The translations under genes were made by a program, and so were the position numbers. Shown here piece after piece: positions 52,004 to 62,609 of a stretch of 64,000 nucleotides of DNA; position 1 is the first letter of the stretch, and each line of letters starts with the position of its first letter. This DNA is from Bradyrhizobium sp. BR 10289 (lineage in GTDB: Bacteria; Pseudomonadota; Alphaproteobacteria; Rhizobiales; Xanthobacteraceae): NCBI RefSeq assembly GCF_019455385.1, contig NZ_JACOFR010000006.1, positions 124,001-188,000 of the forward strand. Reading direction: 5' to 3'. Below the pieces are notes generated by a model. It saw only the letters and a list, made by a program, of their open reading frames with translations. It was not told the origin of the DNA and ran no database searches.

Positions 52004-52699
52004 ATGCTGGCGCGCGACTGGTACTATAACGAGCGGAACCGGATGGGGATCGAGCCCGCAGTGGCCTCGATCTACGACAACCATGACGATGCCGATCTGC
52101 GGGCGCGCGCCGCGCTGAAAATGCTCGGAGTCCAGCGCGGCTGGCGCATCGCCGATATCGGCTGTGGCAACGGCGTGCTCGCCACGGAAGCTGCGCTGAT
52201 GGGTGCCGAGGTCGACGCCATCGATATCTCGCCGGCCATGCTGGCGCTCGCCGAGATCTACGCTCGCGACCGCAAGGCGCCGGTGCGCACGCAGTCGGCC
52301 GGCCTGCTTAGCTTCGCCTACCGGCCCGAATCTTATGATTTGATCGTCAGCGAGTTCACGTTGCACCATCTGCCCGACTTCTGGAAGGCCGTGGCGATGT
52401 CGCGGATCTTTCGTGCGCTCAAGCCGGGCGCGAGCTTCTACTTGCGCGACATCGTCTATGCGTCGATGCCCGACGCGGTCGAGCGCGATGTCGAGCAATG
52501 GGCCGACTACCAGATCAAGAATCACGATTTTTCGCGAGCAAGCGTCGTCACACACATGCGTGACGAATATTCCACCTTCGGCTGGGTGATGGAGCGGATG
52601 CTGACCGACGTCGGCTTCAACCTGGTGTCAGTCGATTACCACGCACCGATGCACGGCACCTATCTGCTGCGGAAACCGAAAGCCGGCGAGCAAGGCTAA
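52004..52699 (+). CDS. Class I SAM-dependent methyltransferase
   Basis: This 231-aa protein carries the SAM-binding motif I in IADIGCGNGVLATEAALMG and the acidic end of motif II (VDAIDISPAMLALAE). FRALKPGASFYLRDIVY comes later. The substrate is unknown. It starts 4 nt after ilvH, so it is probably read through from the ilvIH operon, although it need not take part in amino-acid synthesis. No membrane segment is visible. Confidence 0.9.
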   Translation: MLARDWYYNERNRMGIEPAVASIYDNHDDADLRARAALKMLGVQRGWRIADIGCGNGVLATEAALMGAEVDAIDISPAMLALAEIYARDRKAPVRTQSAGLLSFAYRPESYDLIVSEFTLHHLPDFWKAVAMSRIFRALKPGASFYLRDIVYASMPDAVERDVEQWADYQIKNHDFSRASVVTHMRDEYSTFGWVMERMLTDVGFNLVSVDYHAPMHGTYLLRKPKAGEQG

Positions 52700-52747
52700 A
52701 CCAGAACAAGAACAGGGCTGCACCATAAGGCAGAACCGGAAATAACA

Positions 52748-53623
52748 ATGAAGCCGGCCGACATCCTCATCGCCCTCATGGTGGCGATCATCTGGGGGCT
52801 TGCCTTCGTGGCGAGCCGGATCGCGCTCGACGAGTTTTCGCCGGAGCTGATGACGGCAATGCGCTTTTCCATCGCCGCGGTGCCGTGCCTCTTTGTCCCC
52901 AAGCCCAAGGTTGCCTGGTCGCTGCTGATCGCGATCAGCTTTACGCTGTTCCTCGGCCAGTTCCTGAGTCAGGCCTATGGCATCGCCCATGGTGTGCCGG
53001 TCGGGCTGACCAGTGTCGTCGTGCAGAGCCAGGCGCTGTTTACTATCGGCTTCGCCGCGATCGCATTCGGCGAGCGCCCGACAGCGGTGCAGACGCTGGG
53101 CGTGGTCATCGCGGCCATCGGCCTGCTGATGATCTGCGGCACCGTTGGTTACGATTTCAGCGTCGGCGCCTTCGCGGTGCTGATGATCGCTCCGATCAGT
53201 TTTGCGATCGGCAACATCCTGCTGCGCGGCGCGCGCGGCGTGCCGATGTTCGATCTGTTCGCCTGGCTGTGTCTTGCCACCGCGGTGCCGCTGTTTGCGC
53301 TGACGCTGGTCGTGAACGGACCGGCGCCAACCTTCCAGTCGCTGATCCACATGTCGCTGACCGGCCTGATCTGCCTGCTGATGATCGGCGCTGTCTCCAC
53401 CAGCATCGCCTATTGGCTGTGGGGCCGGCTGCTGCGCGACTATCCCGCAGCGCAAGTGGTGCCGTTCGCGCTGCTGGTGCCGTTCGTCGGCTCGGCCGCA
53501 TCCAGCATCGTGTTCGGCGAGCGGTTCGGGCCGCTGCGCCTCGCCGGCATGCTGACCGTGATCGGTGGCATCGCCGTGATGGTGCTGGTCAAGCGGCCGC
53601 AAGCGCTGCCGAAGACTGCGTGA
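52748..53623 (+). CDS. EamA-family transporter (drug/metabolite transporter)
   Basis: This 291-aa protein has ten membrane helices in two EamA repeats. The beginning MKPADILIALMVAIIWGLAFVASRIALDEFSPELMTAMRF and the later ISFAIGNILLRGARG are typical, and it is close to E. coli EamA, which exports cysteine-pathway metabolites. The substrate here is unknown. It is 48 nt after the methyltransferase gene and is followed, after 7 nt, by a second exporter gene. Confidence 0.93.
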   Translation: MKPADILIALMVAIIWGLAFVASRIALDEFSPELMTAMRFSIAAVPCLFVPKPKVAWSLLIAISFTLFLGQFLSQAYGIAHGVPVGLTSVVVQSQALFTIGFAAIAFGERPTAVQTLGVVIAAIGLLMICGTVGYDFSVGAFAVLMIAPISFAIGNILLRGARGVPMFDLFAWLCLATAVPLFALTLVVNGPAPTFQSLIHMSLTGLICLLMIGAVSTSIAYWLWGRLLRDYPAAQVVPFALLVPFVGSAASSIVFGERFGPLRLAGMLTVIGGIAVMVLVKRPQALPKTA

Positions 53624-53630
53624 GGTGAAC

Positions 53631-55386
<1,756 letters not shown>

Positions 55387-55397
55387 GTCGTCGTCAT

Positions 55398-55424
55398 GAC
55401 GCGGCGTATCGCTTGCGCCGCGTC
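55398..55424. terminator. GC hairpin after ilvC, terminator candidate
   Basis: GACGCGGCG and CGCCGCGTC form a nine-pair stem with the loop TATCGCTTG, beginning 12 nt after the ilvC stop. No T run follows, so it may be a processing or Rho-related structure rather than a classic intrinsic terminator. Confidence 0.4.
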
Positions 55425-55552
55425 CGGACCCGAGAGCGAAAACACAAGCTTCGCTCGACACAGCAAATCCTAAACCTTCGGCGACGATATCTGGGCGAGA
55501 TCGCAAACAGCGATCTCGCTCTTTTCGTCTCTGCCGCAGGCCTGGTACGCGT

Positions 55553-56173
55553 TCAGCCCGCCACGACCGTTCGGCCGCGTGGATGCGCGGCCATCGCGAT
55601 CAGCCGTACCGCCATCACGGCGAGCAGGGGAACGAGGAAGGCGGCATAGAGCGGCATCGCCGGCACGCGCTTGCCGAACGACACCATGAACTGGAACCAG
55701 AGGTAATAGCCGCCTGTGAGGTGCAGTGCGCGCCACGCGCGCGGCCCGAGCAGCGCGGCGGCGCGGTCGAACGAGGTCGCGCTGAGTGCGATGATGAAGG
55801 CATAGCCGATGCCGCCGAAGATATAGGAGGCGGCGGAGGTGGCCTCTGCAAAGGCCGCCGGATCCATTCTGGCGAAGGCGACGATCGCCGCCGCGTGGAT
55901 GGCGTGTGAGACCGCGAAGCTGAGGCCGAGGTAGCGGCGGTTGCGCCGCTGCCAGCGCGTCCAGGCATTGGGCCGCAGCCGCGCCAGCGCAGCGGCACTG
56001 AAGGCGAGGCAGAACAGCACCAGCGAGCTTCGCGCCGTGAACCGGATCACCATCCGCACGCCCTCGACCTCGAACTGCCGCATTGCGGCGATCCACAGGC
56101 AGAGCGCGGCCAGGCTCAGCGTGAGCGCGGCCAGCAGCCGCCAGTCTTCGAACCAGCCTTGACGTTGTGACAT
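55553..56173 (-). CDS. Ferric-reductase-like transmembrane protein (MsrQ/YedZ-like fold)
   Basis: This 206-aa integral membrane protein has about six helices. It contains histidines placed as in heme-b binding ferric-reductase-like domains, such as FAVSHAIHAAAIV and LHLTGGYYLWFQFMVSFG. No flavin or Fe-S domain is attached. It probably passes electrons across the inner membrane; the partner and acceptor are unknown. No msrP gene is in the window. It is divergent from a TetR gene, and two identical-type operators lie between them. Confidence 0.8.
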   Translation of the reverse strand: MSQRQGWFEDWRLLAALTLSLAALCLWIAAMRQFEVEGVRMVIRFTARSSLVLFCLAFSAAALARLRPNAWTRWQRRNRRYLGLSFAVSHAIHAAAIVAFARMDPAAFAEATSAASYIFGGIGYAFIIALSATSFDRAAALLGPRAWRALHLTGGYYLWFQFMVSFGKRVPAMPLYAAFLVPLLAVMAVRLIAMAAHPRGRTVVAG

Positions 56174-56191
56174 GGTGATCTTCTCCCGTTA

Positions 56192-56250
56192 TGTAATCAT
56201 CGATTACATTTGGCGGTGACGGCGCGTCAATGGTGTAATCACTGCTTACA
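56192..56250. promoter_or_regulatory. Twin TGTAATC-N3-GATTACA operators between divergent genes
   Basis: TGTAATC-ATC-GATTACA at 56192-56208 is a perfect palindrome with 7-bp arms. TGTAATC-ACT-GCTTACA at 56234-56250 is the same with one mismatch. Their centres are 42 bp apart, four helical turns, so two dimers could bind the same face. The sites lie between the ferric-reductase-like gene and the TetR gene and would control both. Confidence 0.75.
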
Positions 56251-56279
56251 TTCACGTTCGGGTGATGCTAGGAAGTTCT

Positions 56280-56933
56280 ATGCCCGCCCGACAGAAGTCC
56301 AAGCCGCCCGCCCGCCGCCAGACGCCCGAAGCCCGGCCCTATCACCACGGCGACCTGCGCCGTGTGCTGATCGATGCTGCGCTGCAACTGGCCGCGGAGG
56401 GGGCCGAGGTCTCGGTCCGCGAGGCCGCGCGTCGGGCCGCGGTGTCGCCGGGAGCGCCCTTCCGGCACTTCCCCAACCGCGATGCGCTGATGGCGGCGGT
56501 GGCCGCGGAGGCACAACGGCGCTTCCGGGCCGAGATCGAGGTGGCGCTGGGCGAGGCGCCCGCCACCGAGCCGCTGGCCCGTTTCCGCGCCTTCGGCCTT
56601 GCCTATTTGCGTTGGGCGATGCGCAATCCCGCGCATTTCGAGATCATCTCCACGGGGCGCTATTTCGCCCATGGCAGCTCGGCCGAGCTGACGCGGGACA
56701 ATGCCGAACTGATCGCGCTGACCGAGCAGATGCTGACGGATGCGGCCGCGCAGGGCCTGCTGCGATCGGCCGACCTCAAGCGCATCCAGATTGCCGGCCG
56801 CGCCCTGGTTTACGGTTTTGCCCGGATGAACCTCGACGGCCACTTTCCGCGCTGGGGCGTGGAGGAGGGGGAGATCGGGCGGATAGCCGAAGCGGTGATC
56901 GACCTCTTTATTGCGGGGATTGCGAAGTCGTAG
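56280..56933 (+). CDS. TetR/AcrR-family regulator, divergent from ferric-reductase-like gene
   Basis: This 217-aa regulator has a long basic N-terminus (KSKPPARRQTPEARPYHHGDLR). The helix-turn-helix VREAARRAAVSPGAPFRHFPNRDALM follows, then a TetR C-terminal domain with YLRWAMRNPAHFEIISTGRYF. AGGAAG precedes the ATG at 56280; earlier in-frame starts at 56262 and 56265 would add only a few residues. The two operators upstream suggest self-control and control of the divergent membrane protein. Confidence 0.9.
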   Translation: MPARQKSKPPARRQTPEARPYHHGDLRRVLIDAALQLAAEGAEVSVREAARRAAVSPGAPFRHFPNRDALMAAVAAEAQRRFRAEIEVALGEAPATEPLARFRAFGLAYLRWAMRNPAHFEIISTGRYFAHGSSAELTRDNAELIALTEQMLTDAAAQGLLRSADLKRIQIAGRALVYGFARMNLDGHFPRWGVEEGEIGRIAEAVIDLFIAGIAKS

Positions 56934-57121
56934 CGTCCGCCGTGCGGCGCATCGCCACCCAGGACCGCTAAGCGAAGGTCGGATCGCGGCGCGCGTTGCC
57001 TGTCCTTGACCGTTCCGTTACAGTTTTATGACACGGTGCAGGCTTCCGGCTGCGCCGGACGCCCTGGCCGCCGTTCGGCCGGCCAGACAGCGAGGCATCA
57101 CCGCGCCGGACCAGAAGTTGC

Positions 57122-58843
57122 GTGTCGTCGATGGCGTCCGCGCCCAATCCAGGTCCTTCTGCCACGACCGCCGTGCTGGCGAGCGTCGCCGCGCTCGGAA
57201 TCTGGCGGCTGCTCGCGGTGGCCGCGCCGCATTTCGCGGCCCTCGCGCTGATGTACGAGACCGAGATGGATTTCGGCTCGCGCCTCTCCTTCCTGCTCGC
57301 CTGGGGCATCCTCAATTTCTTCTGGATCACGCTGCTGCGGCGGCCGGCGCTGTCGGGGGCGCTGTCGCTAACCATGGTCGTGGTGCTGGTGCTGCTGTCG
57401 CGGCTCAAGCACGATGTCGTGCAGATGACGGTCAATTTCATCGACCTGATGATGATCGACCGCGACACCGTCGCGTTCCTGTTCACGATCTTCCCGAATT
57501 TGCGCTGGTCGGTGATCCTGGCCGGCCTCGTCACGCTGCCGCTGATGTATGCGCTATGGTGGCTCGATCCGTTCCGCATCCGCCGCCTGCCGGCGCTGGC
57601 CTGCAAGCTCGCCTGCCTCGCCGCGCTGGTCGGCTATTCGCTCTATCATCCAGATGAAGCCTGGCGCGGCTATTACGACGACGGCTATCTCTCGAAGTTC
57701 TTCCGCTCCGGCGTCAGTTCGGTCTCGGACTTCGTGCAGTACGGCCTCATGGAATCGGCCGCCGCGACCAACGAGCGGCTCAACATGCCGCTGGTCGATT
57801 CCTGCCATCCCGCCGGCCGCCGGCCGAACATCATCATGATCCATGATGAATCCAGCTTCGACATCCGCGCCGCGCAGGGCATCAAGGTGCCGCAGGGCTA
57901 TGGCGGCCACTTCAAGTCCTGGGACGGCAAGCAGCGCACGTTTCTCGCTGAAAGCAATGGCGGGCCGAGCTGGTTCACCGAATACAACGTGCTGGCGGGC
58001 CTTTCCTCGCGCTCGTTCGGACGCTTCGCCTATTTCGTGACGCGCATCGCGTCGAACCGCGTCGAGCGCGGCCTGCCGCTGGCGCTGCGCCGCTGCGGTT
58101 ACGACACCCTGTCGCTCTACCCCGCCTATGGCGGCTTCATGGGCGCGCGCAGTTTTCAGATGACGACCGGCGTCGAGCGCTTCCTCGATTCCAAGGACCT
58201 CGGCGCCAAGAATGTCGAGCCCGATAGCTTCTTCTATGACAAGGCGCTCCAGCTGATGGGCCAGCAGCCGCCGAACAAGCCGCTGTTCACCTTCATCTAT
58301 CTTGGTGCCAATCATTTCCCGTGGGAGACGCGCTTCCGCCCCGACCTGATGCCGAATTGGCGCGCCCCGGGCAACGTGGCCTCGATCGACGAATATCTGC
58401 GTCGGCAGGCAATGAGCGCCGAGCAGTATCAGGCGTTCGTCGCCGGCCTGAAGAAGACGTTCCCGGGCGAGCCGTTCCTGATCGTGCGCTATGGCGATCA
58501 TCAGCCCGAATTTGCGCCTGCTATCCTCGAGCCCGGGCTCGACGAAGGCGCGATCGGCAAGAAGCTCGATGCCTACGATCGGCGCCTCTACGCGACCTAC
58601 TACGCCATCGACGCCGTCAATTTCGAGCCGGTCAGAAGCGAGGCCGTAATGGACACGATCGACGGGCCGTATCTGCCGCTGGTGATCCAGGAGGCCGCCG
58701 GCATCCCGCTCGATCCATCCTTCGCGGAGCAGAAGGAGATCATGCTCCGCTGCCAGGGCATTTTTTACGGCTGCAAGGACGGCGCCGAGGCGCGCCGGCT
58801 GAACCGGCTGCTGATCAATGCCGGAATGATCCGGGGGCTTTAG
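57122..58843 (+). CDS. Sulfatase-fold membrane transferase (LTA-synthase-like)
   Basis: This 573-aa protein has about five N-terminal membrane helices (residues 15-180). A large extracytoplasmic sulfatase-type domain follows, with RRPNIIMIHDESSFDI, GGPSWFTEYNVLAGLSSRSFG (the Thr nucleophile position), FIYLGANHFPWETRF and IVRYGDHQPEFAP. This fold adds phosphoethanolamine or glycerol phosphate to envelope glycans or lipids. The exact substrate cannot be told. GTG at 57122 is assumed; ATG at 57131 is another option. The 188-nt gap before it contains no gene. The rhodanese gene follows 82 nt later. Confidence 0.88.
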   Translation: MSSMASAPNPGPSATTAVLASVAALGIWRLLAVAAPHFAALALMYETEMDFGSRLSFLLAWGILNFFWITLLRRPALSGALSLTMVVVLVLLSRLKHDVVQMTVNFIDLMMIDRDTVAFLFTIFPNLRWSVILAGLVTLPLMYALWWLDPFRIRRLPALACKLACLAALVGYSLYHPDEAWRGYYDDGYLSKFFRSGVSSVSDFVQYGLMESAAATNERLNMPLVDSCHPAGRRPNIIMIHDESSFDIRAAQGIKVPQGYGGHFKSWDGKQRTFLAESNGGPSWFTEYNVLAGLSSRSFGRFAYFVTRIASNRVERGLPLALRRCGYDTLSLYPAYGGFMGARSFQMTTGVERFLDSKDLGAKNVEPDSFFYDKALQLMGQQPPNKPLFTFIYLGANHFPWETRFRPDLMPNWRAPGNVASIDEYLRRQAMSAEQYQAFVAGLKKTFPGEPFLIVRYGDHQPEFAPAILEPGLDEGAIGKKLDAYDRRLYATYYAIDAVNFEPVRSEAVMDTIDGPYLPLVIQEAAGIPLDPSFAEQKEIMLRCQGIFYGCKDGAEARRLNRLLINAGMIRGL

Positions 58844-58925
58844 CTCTCCTCCGAACGAAGGACGCGATCAAAGACGATGCGGGCTAAGGGGGCGTTCGAC
58901 ACACCGCCAACTCAAGGAGACGCAA

Positions 58926-59303
58926 TTGGCAATTTCCGTGAAACAGATGCTCGAGGCCGCCAACGCTGCCGTGCCAAAGATCACGCCGGCCGAGGCCAAG
59001 GAGATGATCGGCAAGGGCGCGCTCGTGCTCGATGTGCGCGATGCGCCGGAAATCGAGAAGAGCGGCAAGATTCCCGGAGCGCTGAATATCTCGCGCGGCA
59101 TGCTGGAGTTCCGCGCCGATCCGGATTCGCCCTATCACGACAAGACCCTCGCCAGGGACAAGACCGTGATCCTCTATTGCGCCTCCGGCGGCCGCTCCGC
59201 GCTGGCCGGCAAGCTGCTTCAGGACATGGGCTATCGCCACGTCTACAACGTCGGCGGCTTCAAGGATTGGGCCGATGCTGGCGGCGCGGTCGAGAAATCG
59301 TAG
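58926..59303 (+). CDS. Rhodanese-domain protein
   Basis: This 125-aa single-domain rhodanese has the active Cys85 in LYCASGGRSALAGKLL and the conserved strand LVLDVRDAPEI. These proteins transfer sulfur, but the acceptor is unknown. It starts at TTG, supported by AAGGAGACGCAA just upstream. No signal peptide is seen, so it acts in the cytoplasm. It is convergent with the ABC permease gene 26 nt away. Confidence 0.95.
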   Translation: MAISVKQMLEAANAAVPKITPAEAKEMIGKGALVLDVRDAPEIEKSGKIPGALNISRGMLEFRADPDSPYHDKTLARDKTVILYCASGGRSALAGKLLQDMGYRHVYNVGGFKDWADAGGAVEKS

Positions 59304-59329
59304 CGAAGGCGGCGGCGCAGAGCCATGCT

Positions 59330-60889
59330 CTAGCGCCGTCCCACCTTCTCCCACAGCCACTTCGCGACCGCATCCGGCGACGAATTCGCATCGTTGCCGC
59401 TAGCGCGCAGGTTGGCCTCGCGCATGGTGGCAATGTCGATCTTGCCAAGCAGCGGCTTCAGCGCCGCCTGCAATTTCTCGTCACCGGCGCGCTTCGGCGC
59501 CAGCAGCAAGACCGCGTCATACGGTGGAATCGCGTGTTTGGGATCCTCGAGGGCGGTGAGATCGTATTTCGCGATCAGCCCGTCACTGGTGTAGCCGGCG
59601 ATGACGTCGACCTCGCCGGTGGCGACCGCCGCGTACATGAAGTCCGGCTGCATCTGCCGCTGCGCACGGAACTGGAGTCCATAGGCCTTTTGCAAGGCCG
59701 CCCATTCCGGGCGCGAGAAGAACTCGTAGTCGCCGGCAATCGACAGCGTCGATGCGTGGGCGGCGAGATCGGCAATGGTGCGGACGCCGAGCGCTTCGGC
59801 CCGCTTCTTCGGGATCACCAGCGCATAGGCGTTCTCGAAGCCGAGCTCGCCCAGCAGGGTGATCTTGTCCTTCGCGAGCGCCGTCTTCAAATCCGCAAGC
59901 AGCTCGGCGCGCGGCTTGATGTCCGTGCGATGCAGCTGATTGGCCCAGAGCGTGCCGGAATAGTCGACGTAGAGATCGATGTCGCCGGCCTTCAAGGCTT
60001 CGAAGATCACGCTGGAGCCGAGGCCTGATCTTGCGGTGGCGGAGAGGCCGGCTGCCTGGAGGCGATCCCTGAGCAGCGCTGACAGCACATATTGCTCGGC
60101 GAACGTCTTGGCGCCGACCACATAGCCCTGCGACGAGCGCCCCATCGTCGGCACCAGCGTGGCCGCGACCAGCGCGGCGATGCCGATGCCGCCCAGCCCG
60201 GTCCGCAAGCGGCTGCGGTGACGCAAGCCGCTTTCGATCAGACCCAGCAGCTGATCGACCGCGAGCGCGAGCAGGGCGGAAGCAAAGCAGCCGAACAGCA
60301 CGAACACCCAGTTCTGGGTCTGGAGCCCGGCAAAGATGTAATTGCCGAGGCTGGTCTGCCCGATCGGGGTCGAGAGCGTTGCGGTGCCGATCACCCACAC
60401 TGCGGCGGTGCGGATGCCCGCCATCATCACCGGCAGCGCCAACGGCAGCTCGACCATGATGAGCGACTGCCGCGCGGTCATGCCGACGCCCTTGGCGGCT
60501 TCGATCAGCGCCGGGTCGATGCCGTTGAGGCCGGTAATACCGTTGCGCAGCACCGGCAGCATCGAATAGAGCGCCAGCGCCAGCATTGCCGGCAGGAAGC
60601 CGAAGGCGGAGAAGGACACGCCGAACCAAGCCAGCGTCACCGAGGCGGCGAGCAGCAGCAGCGGATAGAACAATGCGAGCAGCGCTAGCCCCGGCACCGT
60701 CTGCACGATGCTGGCGAGCGCGAGCAGGATGGCGCGTGGAGCTGGGCGATTGCGCGTGAGGATGGCGAGCGGCAGGCTGATCGCGAGGCCCAGCGCAAGC
60801 GCGGCGAGGCTGACTCGCACATGGTTGCCGAGATAGTCGGACAAATGCGACAGCGCCTCGCCCCAGCGCGGATCTGCGGACAGGCTCAT
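59330..60889 (-). CDS. ABC transporter permease fused to substrate-binding domain (osmoprotectant type)
   Basis: This 519-aa protein joins an N-terminal permease of about six helices (residues 1-215) to a C-terminal substrate-binding domain (about 230-519). The permease shows GMTARQSLIMVELPLALPVMMAG, the EAA-loop type, and the binding part has VVGAKTFAEQYVLSALL and AGDIDLYVDYSGTLW. The layout matches OpuC/YehZ-like glycine-betaine/choline systems in which these two parts are fused. The binding domain likely faces the periplasm. The ATPase gene overlaps its start by four nt. Confidence 0.9.
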   Translation of the reverse strand: MSLSADPRWGEALSHLSDYLGNHVRVSLAALALGLAISLPLAILTRNRPAPRAILLALASIVQTVPGLALLALFYPLLLLAASVTLAWFGVSFSAFGFLPAMLALALYSMLPVLRNGITGLNGIDPALIEAAKGVGMTARQSLIMVELPLALPVMMAGIRTAAVWVIGTATLSTPIGQTSLGNYIFAGLQTQNWVFVLFGCFASALLALAVDQLLGLIESGLRHRSRLRTGLGGIGIAALVAATLVPTMGRSSQGYVVGAKTFAEQYVLSALLRDRLQAAGLSATARSGLGSSVIFEALKAGDIDLYVDYSGTLWANQLHRTDIKPRAELLADLKTALAKDKITLLGELGFENAYALVIPKKRAEALGVRTIADLAAHASTLSIAGDYEFFSRPEWAALQKAYGLQFRAQRQMQPDFMYAAVATGEVDVIAGYTSDGLIAKYDLTALEDPKHAIPPYDAVLLLAPKRAGDEKLQAALKPLLGKIDIATMREANLRASGNDANSSPDAVAKWLWEKVGRR

Positions 60890-61668
60890 GCCGCACCGCT
60901 CGCCGGCAGCAGCGCATTCAATCGTTCGACCTGCCGTCGTGGTGTGCGCAACAGCTCCAGCACATAGGCGTCCCCGCTGTTCGAGAGCTCCGCCGGCGTG
61001 CCCTGCGCCAGCAGCTTGCCGCCGCGCATCACGGCGATGCGGTCGGCGAGCAAAATCGCTTCCGTCATGTCATGCGTGATCATGACGGTGGTCAGCCCGA
61101 GGCTGCGATGCAGCGAACGATAATCATCGCCGAGCGCATCGCGGGTGAGGGGATCGAGCGCGCCGAACGGCTCGTCCATCAGCACGATGCGGGGTTTTGC
61201 CGCGAGCGCCCGCGCCACGCCGACGCGCTGGCGCTGGCCGCCGGAGAGTGCCTCCGGCAGACGGTCGCGATGCTCGGCCCGGTCGAGCTGCACCAGGTCC
61301 AGCAGCTCGTCGACGCGCGTTGCGATCGCGGCTGGCGGCTCGCCCAGCAGCTTTGGCGTGATGCCGATATTGTCGGCAACGCTTAAGTGCGGGAACAGCC
61401 CGCCGCTCTGGAAGACGTAGCCGATCCGCCGCCGCAGCGCGACCGGGTCGACGTTTCGCACGTCCTCGCCTGCGACGGTGATGGTGCCGGCATCGGCCTC
61501 GATCAGCCGGTTGGCGAGCCGCAGCAGTGTGGTTTTGCCCGAGCCCGAGCCGCCGACGATCGCCAGGAATTCACCCTCGGCGACGTCCAGCGATACGTCG
61601 TCAACGGCCTTGAGACGGCCGAAGCTCTTGGTGACCTGTTGGTAGCTGATCGCCAGCTTGGAAGGCAT
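60886..61668 (-). CDS. ABC transporter ATPase for the fused osmoprotectant-type permease
   Basis: This 260-aa ATPase has Walker A GGSGSGKTT near residues 40-48, the signature LSGGQRQR and Walker B IVLMDEPFGALD. The start at 61668 (MPSKLAISY) is preferred over one 12 codons upstream. It overlaps the permease gene by four nt (ATGA), so the two are coupled. The transporter is divergent from the second ABC cassette, with 122 nt between the starts. Confidence 0.93.
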   Translation of the reverse strand: MPSKLAISYQQVTKSFGRLKAVDDVSLDVAEGEFLAIVGGSGSGKTTLLRLANRLIEADAGTITVAGEDVRNVDPVALRRRIGYVFQSGGLFPHLSVADNIGITPKLLGEPPAAIATRVDELLDLVQLDRAEHRDRLPEALSGGQRQRVGVARALAAKPRIVLMDEPFGALDPLTRDALGDDYRSLHRSLGLTTVMITHDMTEAILLADRIAVMRGGKLLAQGTPAELSNSGDAYVLELLRTPRRQVERLNALLPASGAA

Positions 61669-61790
61669 CGCAGACGGGCTCAAGGGAGGGGCACGGGACG
61701 GCAAGACCCCATGCGTAGCACGCTTGGCGGCTTGATTGAACTTGGCCGCGCGAGCGGCTAAGGCATCGGACCTGAGTTCGGAGGGAACAC

Positions 61791-62609
61791 ATGACGACGC
61801 CCACGGCAGTGGCGCTGGAAGATGCCAAGGTCGCGTTCCGGGTTGCGGACGACCGGGTCTATACGGCGGTAGAGAAGGCGCATCTTTCAGTGGCGCAGGG
61901 CGAGTTCGTCGCCATCGTCGGCCCCACCGGCTGCGGGAAGTCGACGCTGCTCAATGTCGCGGCCGGCCTGCTCAAGCCTGCCGCCGGCAGCGTCAAGATT
62001 TTCGACCAGCCGCTTGCCGGGCTGAACCGGGATGCCGGATACCTGTTTCAGGCGGACGCGTTGTTCCCGTGGAAGACTGCGCTGGACAATGTCGCGATCG
62101 GGCTCGAGATTCACGGCACGCCGCGCAGCGAGGCGCTGCCGCGTGCGCAAAAATGGCTGACGTCCGTCGGCCTCGGCGCCTTCGCGAACCGTTACCCGCA
62201 TATGCTTTCGGGCGGCCAGCGCAAGCGCGTGGCGCTGGCGCAGGTGCTGATCCGCGATCCAAAGATCCTGCTGATGGACGAGCCGTTCGGTCCGCTCGAT
62301 GCGCAGACGCGGCAAGTGATGGGCAATCTGTTGCTTGATCTGTGGAATGCCGACCGCAAGGCCGTGCTGTTCGTGACCCATGATCTCGAAGAGGCGATCG
62401 CGCTCGCCGACCGCGTCGTGATCATGTCGGCCGGGCCGTCCTCGCGGATCATCGGCGACTGGCGCGTGACGCTTCCGCGTCCGCGCGACATTTTCGAGGT
62501 GCGGCTGGACAAGGAGTTCCATGCGCTTCATCGCGAGATCTGGAGCGTGCTCAAGGACGAGGTGATGAAGGGCTACGCGCAGTCCTCCCAAGCGGCGGAG
62601 GCGGTTTGA
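61791..62609 (+). CDS. ABC transporter ATPase, NitT/TauT type
   Basis: This 272-aa ATPase has Walker A GPTGCGKST, signature LSGGQRKR and Walker B ILLMDEPFG. FDQPLAGLNRDAGYLFQADALFPWKTALDNVAIGLEI is typical of the nitrate, sulfonate and taurine group. The matching permease gene follows with a TGATG overlap. No binding-protein gene is in the window, so the substrate cannot be assigned. Confidence 0.94.
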   Translation: MTTPTAVALEDAKVAFRVADDRVYTAVEKAHLSVAQGEFVAIVGPTGCGKSTLLNVAAGLLKPAAGSVKIFDQPLAGLNRDAGYLFQADALFPWKTALDNVAIGLEIHGTPRSEALPRAQKWLTSVGLGAFANRYPHMLSGGQRKRVALAQVLIRDPKILLMDEPFGPLDAQTRQVMGNLLLDLWNADRKAVLFVTHDLEEAIALADRVVIMSAGPSSRIIGDWRVTLPRPRDIFEVRLDKEFHALHREIWSVLKDEVMKGYAQSSQAAEAV

